Assembly (NCBI GenBank): GCA_964242415.1
Contig: CAXTAT010000031.1
Coordinates: 1-64,000 of the forward strand
Length of the DNA: 64,000 nt
Reading direction: 5' to 3'
DNA from: DASWOJ01 sp964242415
GTDB taxonomy: Bacteria; Pseudomonadota; Alphaproteobacteria; Acetobacterales; Acetobacteraceae
Below, piece after piece: positions 1 through 8,529 of the stretch. Each line of letters begins with the position of its first letter. The stretch's first letter is position 1. The notes under the pieces were generated by a model, which saw only the letters and a list, made by a program, of their open reading frames with translations, was not told where the DNA came from and made no database searches. The position numbers and the translations under genes are program-made.

Positions 1-1392
1 CGCGAACTCGCGGAACAGCCGGCCGACGATGCCGCCCATCAGCAGGATCGGCAGGAACACCGCGATCAGCGACAGCGTGATGGAGATGATGGTGAACCCG
101 ACCTCCTGCGCGCCCTTCAGGGCCGCCTGCAGCCGCGGCATGCCGTCTTCCATGTGGCGGGAGATGTTCTCCAGCACGACGATGGCGTCATCGACGACGA
201 AGCCGGTGCTGATGGTCAGCGCCATGAGCGACAGGTTGTCCAGGCTGTAGCCCAGCAGGTACATCGCGCCGAAGGTGCCCACGACCGATACAGGCACCGC
301 AACCATCGGGATCAGCGTCGCCCGGATGTTGCGCAGGAACACCCACACCACCAGCGTCACCAGCGCCACCGCGATCAGCAGCGTCGTCTCGGTGTCCCGC
401 AGCGAGGCGCGGATGCTGATGGTGCTGTCGGAGGCGAACTGGATGTCGATGTCATCTGGCAGGGCGGCGCGCAGCTTGGGGACGGTGGCCTTGATGGCGT
501 CCACGGTGCTGATGACGTTGGCGCCGGGCTGCTTGAATACGATCACCAGGACGGCCGGCTTGCCGTTGGCCAAGCCGAGGTTGCGCAGATCCTGCACGCC
601 GTCCTCGACCGTGGCCACGTCGGTCAGGCGCACCGCACGGCCGTTGCGGTAGGCGACGATCAGCGGGCGGTAGTCGGCGGCATGGCTGGCCTGGTCGTTG
701 GTGTAGATCTGCAGGCGTTCCGGGCCGAGCTCGACGATGCCCTTGGGGCTGTTGGCGTTGGCCGAGGCGAGGGTGGCGCGGATGTCCTCCAGGCCAATGC
801 CGTACTTGAACAGGGACTGCGGCTCCAACTCGACGCGCACCGCCGGCAGCGCGGAGCCGCTGATGAGCACCTGGCCGACGCCGGACAGTTGCGACAGTTG
901 CTGCGACAGCACCGTGCTGGCGGCGTCGTAGATCTGGCCGCGGGTGAGCGTGTCGGAGGTGAGCGAGACGATCAGGATGGGCGCATCGGCCGGGTTGACC
1001 TTGCGGTAGACTGGGTTGGACAGCAGGTTGGTCGGCAGGTCCGCCCGCGCGGCGTTGATGGCGGCCTCCACGTCCCGCGCGGCGCCGTTGATGTCGCGGT
1101 CCAGGCCGAACTGCAGGTTGATGCGGGCCTGGCCGACTTGGCTCTGCGAGGTGATCTCGGTCACGTCGGCGATCTGGCCGAGGTGGCGCTCCAGCGGGCT
1201 GGCGAGGCTGGTGGCGACGGTTTCCGGGTCCGCGCCGGGCAGTTGGGCCTGGACGGAGATGGTGGGGAAATCGACCTCCGGCAGGGAGGCGACCGGCAGC
1301 TTGAAGAACGCCAGCGCCCCGGCGGCCAGGATCGCCAGCGTCAGCAGCGTGGTGGCGATGGGGCGGAGGATGAACGGGCGGGAGATGTTCAT
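1..1392 (-). CDS. mdtC: RND multidrug efflux permease, MdtC-like (C-terminus beyond the window)
   Basis: Inner-membrane proton-driven permease of the hydrophobe/amphiphile efflux (HAE1) RND family. Only the N-terminal 464 codons are present, against a usual length near 1,030. It starts at ATG with MNISRPFILRPIATTLL, the standard cytoplasmic helix and TM1. The porter region reads like E. coli MdtC (for example DRDINGAARDVEAAINAAR). The conserved TM4 proton-relay pair falls in GFVVDDAIVVLENISRH, with the aspartates at about residues 401-402. It is the last visible gene of an mdtA-mdtB-mdtC operon on this strand; MdtB and MdtC form a mixed trimer in E. coli. A spacer with two repeat elements separates it from mdtB. 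MuxC is the equivalent name in pseudomonads. The substrate cannot be told from sequence. Confidence 0.93.
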   Translation of the reverse strand, partial: MNISRPFILRPIATTLLTLAILAAGALAFFKLPVASLPEVDFPTISVQAQLPGADPETVATSLASPLERHLGQIADVTEITSQSQVGQARINLQFGLDRDINGAARDVEAAINAARADLPTNLLSNPVYRKVNPADAPILIVSLTSDTLTRGQIYDAASTVLSQQLSQLSGVGQVLISGSALPAVRVELEPQSLFKYGIGLEDIRATLASANANSPKGIVELGPERLQIYTNDQASHAADYRPLIVAYRNGRAVRLTDVATVEDGVQDLRNLGLANGKPAVLVIVFKQPGANVISTVDAIKATVPKLRAALPDDIDIQFASDSTISIRASLRDTETTLLIAVALVTLVVWVFLRNIRATLIPMVAVPVSVVGTFGAMYLLGYSLDNLSLMALTISTGFVVDDAIVVLENISRHMEDGMPRLQAALKGAQEVGFTIISITLSLIAVFLPILLMGGIVGRLFREFA

Positions 1393-1437
1393 GCGGGCCG
1401 CACCAGGTTGGGCAGCAGCCCGTTGCGCAATGCCGCG

Positions 1438-1488
1438 TCATTGCGGGCCGTCCTGGATTGCCGTGCCGCTGCGCTCCTCGCGGTGAGG
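1438..1488. repeat. Partial copy of palindromic repeat family A
   Basis: A shortened copy of the family with ends TCATTGCGAG/CTCGCAATGA. The left arm is cut after about 10 bases and runs straight into TCCTGGATTGCCGTGCCG and the right arm. It lies in the mdtB-mdtC spacer. Confidence 0.6.
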
Positions 1489-1542
1489 GGGTGCTTGGAT
1501 GATGCCAGGGCAACCGCACGTTGCGCGAAACGCTGCCTGACT

Positions 1543-1694
1543 GCTCCCTCTCCCCCCGGGAGAGGGCCGGGGTGAGGGAGTCTTGCGGCGCGGTCCTGGC
1601 CGATAGGGGGCCTTGGTCCAGCCAGCACCATTGCTCTGTTGCCGGGCAGCAAAGACCTCCTCACCCCGGCCCTCTCCCGGAGGGAGAGGGAGAA
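1543..1694. repeat. Inverted pair of repeat family B between mdtB and mdtC
   Basis: Two copies of the CCTCACCCCGGCCCTCTCCC motif lie head to head: the reverse-complement copy at 1543-1579 and the direct copy at 1657-1694. Each arm is itself palindromic (CTCTCCC/GGGAGAG). Similar pairs recur through the window. Here the pair sits inside an operon, so the transcript could fold into strong hairpins between the two permease genes. Confidence 0.85.
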
Positions 1695-1723
1695 GCGGCA
1701 GGTGTAGTTCGCCTGCACGGGCA

Positions 1724-4700
1724 TTACTCGGCCGGCGCCGCGTCGCCGGTGCGGCGGTTGGGCCGGCTCCCGGTCAGCCGCAGGGCCAGCCGGTCGAACA
1801 TCAAGTAGATCACCGGCGTCGTGAACAAGGTCAGCACCTGGCTGACCAGCAGCCCTCCGACGATGGCGATGCCCAGCGGCTGCCGCAGCTCCGACCCCGA
1901 CCCGCTGCCCAGCATCAGCGGCAGCGCGCCCAGCAGCGCCGCCATCGTCGTCATCAGGATCGGCCGGAACCGCAGCAGGCAGGCCTGGAAGATCGCCTCG
2001 CGCGGCGGCTTGCCCTCCACCCGCTCGGCGGCCAGCGCGAAGTCGATCATCATGATCGCGTTCTTCTTCACGATGCCGATCAGCAGGATGATGCCGATGA
2101 TGCCGATGATGTCCAGGCCGTGCCCCGTCAGGTCCAGGAACACCAGCGCCCCCACCCCCGCCGACGGCAAGGTGGACAGGATCGTCAGCGGGTGGATGAA
2201 GCTCTCATACAGCACCCCCAGCACCACGTACACCGCCACCAGCGCCGCCAGGATCAGCAGCAGCTCGTTGGACAACGACGCCTGGAACGCCGACAGCGCG
2301 CCCTGATAGGCGGTGGTGAAGCTGTCAGGCAGCCCGATGTCCCGCTCCGCCGCGGCGATCCCCGCCACCGCCTTGTCCAGCGACGACCCGGGCGCCAGGT
2401 TGAACGACACCGACGTCGCCGGGAACTGCCCGAGGTGCTCGATCTGCAGCGGCCCGTTGCGGGTGGACAGCCGCACCATCGCCGCCAGCGGCACCTGGCC
2501 GGTGGTGGACGTCGCCGACGGCAAGTAGATCGCGCTCAGCACCTGCTGCAGGCTCGCTTGGTCGGTCACGTCTGCCTGCATGATGACGCGGTACTGGTTG
2601 GACTGCGTGTACAGCGTCGAGACGATGCGCTGGCCAAAGGCGTCATACAGCGCGTTGTCGATGGTGGCCGGCGTGATGCCGAACCGCGCGGCGGTCGGCC
2701 GGTCGATCACCATGTCCAGCGCGTGGCCGTTGATGTTGAGGTCGCTCGTCACCGCCGCAAACCCCGGCGTCCCAGCCAACTGGTCCACCAGGCGCGGCAC
2801 CCACGTCGCGAACTGCGAGGCGTCCGGGTTCTCGAGAAAGAACTGGTATTGCCCCCGGCTGACGGTCGAATCCACCGTCAGGTCCTGCACCGGCTGCATC
2901 GACAGCGTGATGCCCGGCACCGACCGCAGGCTGTCGCGCAGCCGGTTGATCACGGCCTCCACCGTCATGCCGCGCTCCTCCTGCGGCTTCAGGTTGATCA
3001 GCAGCCGCCCGGCGTTCAGCGTCGTGTTGGTGCCGTCCACGCCGATGAAGGAGGACAGGCTCTCCACCGCCGGGTCCTGCAGGATGGCGTCGGCAAGCGC
3101 CTGCTGGCGCACTGCCATGGCGCTGAAAGAGGTGTCCTGCGCGGCTTCCGAGATGCCCTGGATGACACCGGTGTCCTGCACGGGAAAGAAGCCCTTGGAG
3201 ATTTCCACGTACATCGCCACCGTCGCCGCAAAGGTCAGCAGCGCCACCAGCAGGGTCAATCCCTGCCGGTCCAGCACCCATCCGAGCCAGCGGCCATACC
3301 CGGCGACGATGCGGTTGAAGCCGCGCTCCGCCGCGAGGTCCAGCCGGTTACGCTTGTCGGCCGGGCGGTGGTGCACCAGCAGCGCGCACATCATCGGCAC
3401 CAGTGTCAGCGACACCACGGCCGACAGCACGATGGTGACGGACAGGGTTACGGCGAACTCCTTGAACAGCCGGCCCACCACGTCGCCCATGAACAGCAGC
3501 GGGATCAGCACGGCGATCAAGGACACCGTCAGCGAGACGATGGTGAAGCCGATCTCCTCCGCGCCGTGCAGCGCCGCCTCCAGCGGGGCTTCGCCATCCT
3601 CGACATGGCGGGCGATGTTCTCGATCATGACAATGGCGTCGTCCACGACGAAGCCGGTGCTGATGGTCAGCGCCATCAGCGAAAGGTTGTCCAGGCTGTA
3701 TCCCAGCAGGTACATCGCCGCCAAGGTGCCCACGAGCGACAGCGGCACCGAGAGCGAGGGGATCAGCGTCGCCGGCAGGTTGCGCAGGAACAGGAATATC
3801 ACCAGCACGACCAGCACCACCGCCAGCCCCAGCTCGAACTCCACGTCGCTGACGGAGGCGCGGATGCCGCCGGTGCGGTCGCTGAGGATGGCGACATCGA
3901 CCGCCGCCGGCATCGTCGCCTGCAGGCGGGGCAGCAGCTTCTTGATGCCGTCCACGACGGCGATGACGTTGGAGCCGGGCTGGCGCTGCACGTTCAGGAT
4001 CACCGCCGGGGTGCGGTTGGCCCAGGCGGCAAGCTGGTTGTTCTCCGCGCCGTCCACCACGGTTGCGATGTCGCCCAGGTGCACCGCCCGGCCGTTCTTG
4101 TAGGCGATGATCAGGTCGCGGTAGCCCTGCGCGCTGGTGATCTGGTCGTTGGCGTTGATGGTGGTACTCTGCGCCGCGCCGTCGAAGCTGCCCTTGGGGG
4201 TGTCGGTGTTCTGCGTGCCGATGATGGTGCGTACGTCGTCGATCGCCAGGCCATAGGCGGACAGCGCGCGCGGGTTGATCACCACGCGCACCGCGGGCCG
4301 GTTGCCGCCGCTGATCGAGACCAGGCCGACGCCGGGCTGCTGGCTTATTTTCTGGGCCAGGCGGACGTCGGCCAAGTCTTCGATCTGCGTCAGCGGGACG
4401 GTCTTGCTGGTCAGCGCCAGGGTGAGGATGGGCGTGTCGGCCGGGTTGACCTTGCTGTAGATCGGCGGGGCCGGGAGATTGGCGGGCAGCAGGTTGGTGG
4501 CCGCGTTGATCGCCGCCTGCACCTCCTGCTCGGCGATGTCGAGGTTGAGGCTGAGCACGAACTGCAGGGTGATGACCGAGGCGCCGCCCGAGGAGATGGA
4601 CGACATCTGGCCCAGCCCGGGCATCTGGCCGAACTGGCGCTCCAGCGGGGCGGTGACGGAGGTGGTCATGACCTCCGGGCTGGCGCCGGGCAGGAAAGTC

Positions 4701-4843
4701 TGCACCTGGATCGTGGGGTAATCCACCTCCGGCAGGGCGGAGATCGGCAGGAAGCGGTAGCTGATGATGCCGACCAGCAGGATCGCCGCCATCAGCAGCG
4801 TGGTGCCGACGGGGCGGAGGATGAACGGACGGGATGGGCTCAT
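1724..4843 (-). CDS. mdtB: RND multidrug efflux permease, MdtB-like
   Basis: Full-length 1,039-residue HAE1-family RND permease, against about 1,040 for E. coli MdtB. The N-terminus contains ILRPVGTTLLMAAILLVGII, and the signature TAPLERQFGQMPGLGQMSS follows. The proton-relay aspartates lie in GFVVDDAIVMIENIARH at about residues 401-402. The C-terminal half repeats the six-helix bundle (GIVKKNAIMMIDFALAAER). It would sit in the inner membrane and pair with the mdtC product, with the periplasmic adaptor encoded just upstream. The next gene downstream on the strand is the MdtC-like permease, so operon order is mdtABC. No two-component regulator or TolC is visible nearby. Substrates are unknown; in E. 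coli the pump handles novobiocin and bile salts. Confidence 0.95.
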   Translation of the reverse strand: MSPSRPFILRPVGTTLLMAAILLVGIISYRFLPISALPEVDYPTIQVQTFLPGASPEVMTTSVTAPLERQFGQMPGLGQMSSISSGGASVITLQFVLSLNLDIAEQEVQAAINAATNLLPANLPAPPIYSKVNPADTPILTLALTSKTVPLTQIEDLADVRLAQKISQQPGVGLVSISGGNRPAVRVVINPRALSAYGLAIDDVRTIIGTQNTDTPKGSFDGAAQSTTINANDQITSAQGYRDLIIAYKNGRAVHLGDIATVVDGAENNQLAAWANRTPAVILNVQRQPGSNVIAVVDGIKKLLPRLQATMPAAVDVAILSDRTGGIRASVSDVEFELGLAVVLVVLVIFLFLRNLPATLIPSLSVPLSLVGTLAAMYLLGYSLDNLSLMALTISTGFVVDDAIVMIENIARHVEDGEAPLEAALHGAEEIGFTIVSLTVSLIAVLIPLLFMGDVVGRLFKEFAVTLSVTIVLSAVVSLTLVPMMCALLVHHRPADKRNRLDLAAERGFNRIVAGYGRWLGWVLDRQGLTLLVALLTFAATVAMYVEISKGFFPVQDTGVIQGISEAAQDTSFSAMAVRQQALADAILQDPAVESLSSFIGVDGTNTTLNAGRLLINLKPQEERGMTVEAVINRLRDSLRSVPGITLSMQPVQDLTVDSTVSRGQYQFFLENPDASQFATWVPRLVDQLAGTPGFAAVTSDLNINGHALDMVIDRPTAARFGITPATIDNALYDAFGQRIVSTLYTQSNQYRVIMQADVTDQASLQQVLSAIYLPSATSTTGQVPLAAMVRLSTRNGPLQIEHLGQFPATSVSFNLAPGSSLDKAVAGIAAAERDIGLPDSFTTAYQGALSAFQASLSNELLLILAALVAVYVVLGVLYESFIHPLTILSTLPSAGVGALVFLDLTGHGLDIIGIIGIILLIGIVKKNAIMMIDFALAAERVEGKPPREAIFQACLLRFRPILMTTMAALLGALPLMLGSGSGSELRQPLGIAIVGGLLVSQVLTLFTTPVIYLMFDRLALRLTGSRPNRRTGDAAPAE

Positions 4844-4901
4844 GCTGATGGGGCTGCAGGGTCAGCCGTCACGGGCGTCATCACGGCCGCCATCGCCAAC
4901 A

Positions 4902-4996
4902 TCATTGCGAGCCGGGTTCGGCGCGGCAATCCAGGGGCGGCAAGCGCGGTCCGTGCCGCCCCTGGATTGCCGCGCCGCAAGCGCGGCTCGCAATGA
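4902..4996. repeat. Palindromic repeat family A, copy 1
   Basis: A near-perfect inverted repeat with arms TCATTGCGAGCC...GGCTCGCAATGA and the inner motif GGCAATCCAGGGGCGG mirrored by CCGCCCCTGGATTGCC. It lies between mdtA and mdtB in the operon. At least four more full copies and two partial ones occur in the window. Confidence 0.9.
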
Positions 4997-5021
4997 CGGG
5001 TTTTGACCACCGGTTTCAGGG

Positions 5022-6356
5022 TCATTCGGCCGGCTTAGGGTCGGCTGGCTTGGCATCGGCCGGCTTGGCGTCGCCTTGGCCATTCTGACGCTCTCCGTCC
5101 GGCCGGCGGCCACGCCGTCCGCCCGGGGCCGCGCCGTCCTGGCCCGGCGGCGTCGCGACCGTGATCCGTGCGCCGTCGCGCAGCCGGTCCAGCCCGTCCG
5201 TCACCACCTTGTCGCCAGGATGCAGCCCGTCCAGGATCTGCACACGGTCGCCCTGGGTGATGCCGAGCTTCACGACCTGGATGCCCACGGTGTTGTCCGG
5301 CTTCACCAAGTATACGAAATCGCCGGGCGCGCCGTGCTGGATGCTGGCCTGCGGCGCCACCACCACGCCGTGCAGGCCGCGGACCAGCAGGTGCGCGTTG
5401 ACGAACTGCTGCGGGAACAGCGCATTGTCGGTGTTGGAGAACATCGCCCGCAGCTTCACCGTGCCCGTGGTGGGGTCGATCTGGTTGTCGGTGGTGGCCA
5501 GCGTCCCGGTGGCGACCGGCTTGGTGTTCGTCCGGTCATAGGCCGTCACCTGCAGCGTGCCGGCCGCCATGCCCTGCTGCACCTCGGCCACGTTGTCCTC
5601 CGGCAGGGTGAATACCACCGAGATCGGCTGCAGTTGCGTCACCACGACCAGCCCGGTCGCGTCGCTGGTCTGCACGTAGTTGCCTTGATCGACCATGCGG
5701 ATGCCGACCCGGCCATCCACGGGGGAGACGATGTGGCAGTAGACCAGGTTGAGCTTCGCCGTGTCGATCACGCCCTGGTCGGCGATGGTGGTGCCCTCGT
5801 ACTGCTTGATCAGGTAAACTTGGTCCTCGACCTGCTGGTGCGAGATGCTGTCCTGCTTGCTCAGCGTCTGGTAGCGCGCGTTGTCCGCCCGCGCCTGGGC
5901 CAACAGGCCCTGGTCGTGCGCCAGGGTGCCCTGCGCCTGCTGCAGCGCCACCTGGTAGGGCCGCGGGTCGATCTGCGCCAGGAAGTCGCCCTTGTGGACC
6001 AACTGGCCCTCGGTGAAGGCGATCTGCTGCAACTGGCCGTTGATCTGCGTCTTGACGGTGACGGTCGCCAGCGGCGTCACCGCGCCCAGCCCGGTCAGCA
6101 TCACGTCGAGGTCGCCGGTCCCTATGGTTCCCACCCCCACCGATTGCGGGGCGCCGGCGGCTCCCTGGCGGCCGGCCTGCGGCGCCGGGGCGTGATTGCC
6201 CAGCAGCCGCCAGGCCACGAGGCCGGTCAGGCCGACCACCACCAGCGCCACCACCGGCGTCGTCAGCCGGCTGCGGCGGGGCTTGGTCACCGGCCGGCCG
6301 ATCTTGTCAGGCACCAGCTTGTCCGGTGCGGGCCGTACTTCCAGTCGTTCCGTCAT
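5022..6356 (-). CDS. mdtA: RND efflux periplasmic adaptor subunit, MdtA-like
   Basis: A 444-residue membrane-fusion protein (HlyD/AcrA family) that would link the MdtBC permease to an outer-membrane channel. An N-terminal cytoplasmic arm is followed by one membrane helix (about residues 32-52). Then come the lipoyl half-motif (TVKTQINGQLQQIAFTEGQL), a coiled-coil hairpin, the second lipoyl half (HIVSPVDGRVGIRMVDQGNY) and beta-barrel domains. There is no lipobox, so it is anchored by the helix. The C-terminal tail is low-complexity, with repeats of DAKPA. It is the first gene of the operon. A family A palindrome lies between it and mdtB. About 410 bases upstream hold no gene except degraded repeat material. 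Confidence 0.94.
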   Translation of the reverse strand: MTERLEVRPAPDKLVPDKIGRPVTKPRRSRLTTPVVALVVVGLTGLVAWRLLGNHAPAPQAGRQGAAGAPQSVGVGTIGTGDLDVMLTGLGAVTPLATVTVKTQINGQLQQIAFTEGQLVHKGDFLAQIDPRPYQVALQQAQGTLAHDQGLLAQARADNARYQTLSKQDSISHQQVEDQVYLIKQYEGTTIADQGVIDTAKLNLVYCHIVSPVDGRVGIRMVDQGNYVQTSDATGLVVVTQLQPISVVFTLPEDNVAEVQQGMAAGTLQVTAYDRTNTKPVATGTLATTDNQIDPTTGTVKLRAMFSNTDNALFPQQFVNAHLLVRGLHGVVVAPQASIQHGAPGDFVYLVKPDNTVGIQVVKLGITQGDRVQILDGLHPGDKVVTDGLDRLRDGARITVATPPGQDGAAPGGRRGRRPDGERQNGQGDAKPADAKPADPKPAE

Positions 6357-6770
6357 CCCGGTTCAGCTCCGCAAAGGGGTGGGGCAGCACGGGCTGCGCC
6401 TGCCAAAGTCCCACGTGTCCGAAGCCCGCAGGGATTGCCTGCCAGGATTAACATGAATGCCGTGGGAATGCTGCCTTCTCCCCTTCCCGGAGATAGCGGG
6501 AGAGGGAACGCCGCATGCGATGACCCGGCATGACCTGCCGCGAATGTGAACTCATGCGTTGGCAGGCTTGGCGTTGGCGAGCCTGGCAGGGGGTATTGTC
6601 TGGCAGGTGGTAACAGTGCTGCTGGTCTTCGGGTGCACCCTCGTCTCCGGCGGTCATTGGCGGGGTGCATAGCTACGGCCGCCCAGCGCCCAACCCATGA
6701 CCGGCCTCCATGACAGGACCCGAGAGGATGCAGGCATCGCTGCCGCTCTTCGTTCGGCGGAACGTGGGGC
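6357..6770. other. Gene-free spacer upstream of mdtA
   Basis: No convincing gene is visible in these 414 bases. It contains one diverged family B copy at about 6473-6506 (CTCCCCTTCCCGGAGATAGC). The short open frames here lack any recognisable domain. The promoter of the mdtABC operon is expected near its left end, but no clear -35/-10 pair could be assigned. Confidence 0.5.
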
Positions 6771-7124
6771 ATGGCGAGCCGGGACGCCCTTGCAGCTTCT
6801 GACCCCACCCGGCCCCGTCGCGTCCTGATCCTCGGAGCGGCGCCGGCGCAACTGCCTGACATCGCCGGTCTGGCTGAGGTCCTGGCGCAGGCCGCGGCGC
6901 GCGACCACGGCGTGGTGGTGTCGGCGGAGGAGCACAACGTCACCTCCGGCTTCGGGTCCGCGATGGCGGAGGTGCTGGCGGCGCAAGGGGCCGGGGCGCG
7001 GCTGGTGCGGATCGGGATGCCGGACCAGTTTTCCATCTCGGGGCCGCCTACGCACCTATACCGGCATTATGGCTTGAATGCGGAAGGGGTCGCGGCAGTG
7101 GTGCGGAGTGCGTTACAAGCCTGA
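6771..7124 (+). pseudogene. Transketolase C-terminal domain fragment
   Basis: A 117-codon open frame whose second half matches the extreme C-terminal domain of split transketolases. It has the conserved SAEEHNVTSGFGSAMAEVLA and RIGMPDQFSISGPPTHLYRH, then a terminal helix. The normal C-terminal subunit is about 310 residues and begins with the pyrimidine-binding domain, which is missing here. The first 35 or so residues do not resemble transketolase. In related genomes split transketolase genes often neighbour TRAP transporters, and a TRAP operon follows here. This therefore looks like the 3' remnant of a deleted catabolic cassette, though a short expressed protein cannot be excluded. Confidence 0.6.
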
Positions 7125-7206
7125 GCAAGGCTGAACAGCACGCCAGCAAGGCGCCGTCCCGGGAGGGTGCGATGATCGAAGCCAAGCCGCACGAGGGCTG
7201 CACTGG

Positions 7207-7503
7207 CCCCCTCTCCCGCCGGGCAGGGCGATCGCATATCATGCTGGCTGGCCAAGTTTGGCTCGGATGCAGCCATTCAGCGGTGCCAAACTCGGCCAAA
7301 ACTGCGGAAATCTGCCCTCCAAACCCAGGCAGGCCGAGTCGGAAATCCATATGCGATCGCCCTGCCCGCCGGGAGAGGGCTGGGAGGAGGGAAGCCGCAC
7401 GGGCCAAGTCCTGCCGGGTTGGGAGCGGCCTTCGTCGTCGAACCGGCGAACTCGGTCCTTGCCGCCTCCCTCACCCCGGCCCTCTCCCGGAGGAGGAGGG
7501 AGC
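7207..7503. repeat. Composite family B repeats with a long palindrome upstream of the TRAP operon
   Basis: CCCTCTCCCGCCGGGCAGGG followed by CGATCGCATAT at 7207-7240 is mirrored by ATATGCGATCG and CCCTGCCCGCCGGGAGAGGG at 7350-7383, giving a palindrome about 175 bp across. A direct family B copy follows at 7467-7503. It fills most of the 409-base gap between the transketolase remnant and dctP. Open frames run through it, but they encode repeat sequence and are not the start of dctP. Confidence 0.8.
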
Positions 7504-7534
7504 AGGCAGACCCGTCAAGCCGCATGCGATCCCA

Positions 7535-8506
7535 GTGACCCCGCGCCGTGCGCTGCTGGCCGCGGCCCTGCCGCCGTTCGCCATCCGCACCTGCTCGGCC
7601 GGCGCCGCCGAATTCGAGTTCGCCACCGGCCAGTCGCCGGCCAACCCGATCAACACCTGGCTGCAGGAGGCCACTGCCGGGCGGCTGGAGATGCGGCTGT
7701 TCCCCAACGACCAGTCGGCGTCCGACACCGACCAGATCAGCCAGTCGCGCGCCGGCGGCATCGAGTTCCTGAACGTTGCCGGGTCGGTGCTGTCCACCCT
7801 GGTGCCGGCGACGGCGCTGGTGAACGTGGGCTTTGCCTTCAGCGGCCATGACCAGGTGTGGCGCGGCGTGGACGGGGTGCTGAGGGCGTACATCTCCGGC
7901 CAGGTGGACAAGGCGGGCATCACCCTGGTGGCGCCGCTGGGCGGTAACGGGTTCCGCCAGATCGCCACGGCCGACGCCCAGGTTGGCGGTCCCGTGGACC
8001 TCAAGGGCTTGCATATCCGGATGCCGGTCTCGCCGACCTTCACCTTCCTATTCCAGGTGCTGGGGGCCGCCCCGACCTCGATCAACCTCAACGAGGTTTA
8101 TACGGTGCTGCAGACCCGGCTGGTTGGAGGCCAGGAGAACGGCCTGGTCACCATCGGGACCGCCAAGCCGTACGAGGTGCAGAAGTATTGCTCCGAGACC
8201 AGCCATATCTGGGACTGCTTCTGCGTGCTGGCCAACCGGCGCGCCCTGGCCCGCCTGCCGGTCAACATGCAGAATGCCGTAACGTCCGAGCTGCGGCAGG
8301 CCATCCTCGACCAGCGTGCGGACGAGGCGCGGCTGGACGCCGGGCTGAAAGCGACGCTGCAGGGCAAGGACATGACCTTCACCCTCGCCGGCAAGGACGT
8401 CTTCCGCGCCGCGTTGCAGCCGTCCAGCTTCTACGCCGACCAGCGCGCCAGGTTCGGCGACCAGGCCTGGGCGGCGCCGCAATCCGTGTCGGGCGACCTC
8501 GCCTGA
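7535..8506 (+). CDS. dctP: TRAP transporter substrate-binding protein (DctP family)
   Basis: A periplasmic solute receptor of a tripartite ATP-independent transporter, 323 residues. The start chosen is GTG just after a repeat element, giving a Tat/Sec-like leader (TPRRALLAAALPPFAIRTCS) with cleavage expected near AGAAEFEF. DctP-family features include RLEMRLFPNDQ, the conserved GLHIRMPVSPTF with the ligand-contacting arginine, and LNEVYTVLQTRLVGGQENGL. The open frame extends about 120 codons further upstream, but that part is repeat-derived. The DctQM permease begins about 23 bases after the stop, so the two are one operon. The ligand is probably a carboxylate or sugar acid, by family habit only. 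Confidence 0.9.
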   Translation: MTPRRALLAAALPPFAIRTCSAGAAEFEFATGQSPANPINTWLQEATAGRLEMRLFPNDQSASDTDQISQSRAGGIEFLNVAGSVLSTLVPATALVNVGFAFSGHDQVWRGVDGVLRAYISGQVDKAGITLVAPLGGNGFRQIATADAQVGGPVDLKGLHIRMPVSPTFTFLFQVLGAAPTSINLNEVYTVLQTRLVGGQENGLVTIGTAKPYEVQKYCSETSHIWDCFCVLANRRALARLPVNMQNAVTSELRQAILDQRADEARLDAGLKATLQGKDMTFTLAGKDVFRAALQPSSFYADQRARFGDQAWAAPQSVSGDLA

Positions 8507-8529
8507 CTGCGGCGCGGACCGCACTGGCC

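Noticed and set aside
1613..4996. Open plus-strand frame of 1,127 codons
   Set aside because: It is the antisense of mdtB, is His/Arg/Gln-rich, has no domain, and arises from high GC content.
7172..7534. Extended N-terminus of the TRAP receptor
   Set aside because: These codons are family B repeat sequence; the signal peptide begins at GTG 7535.
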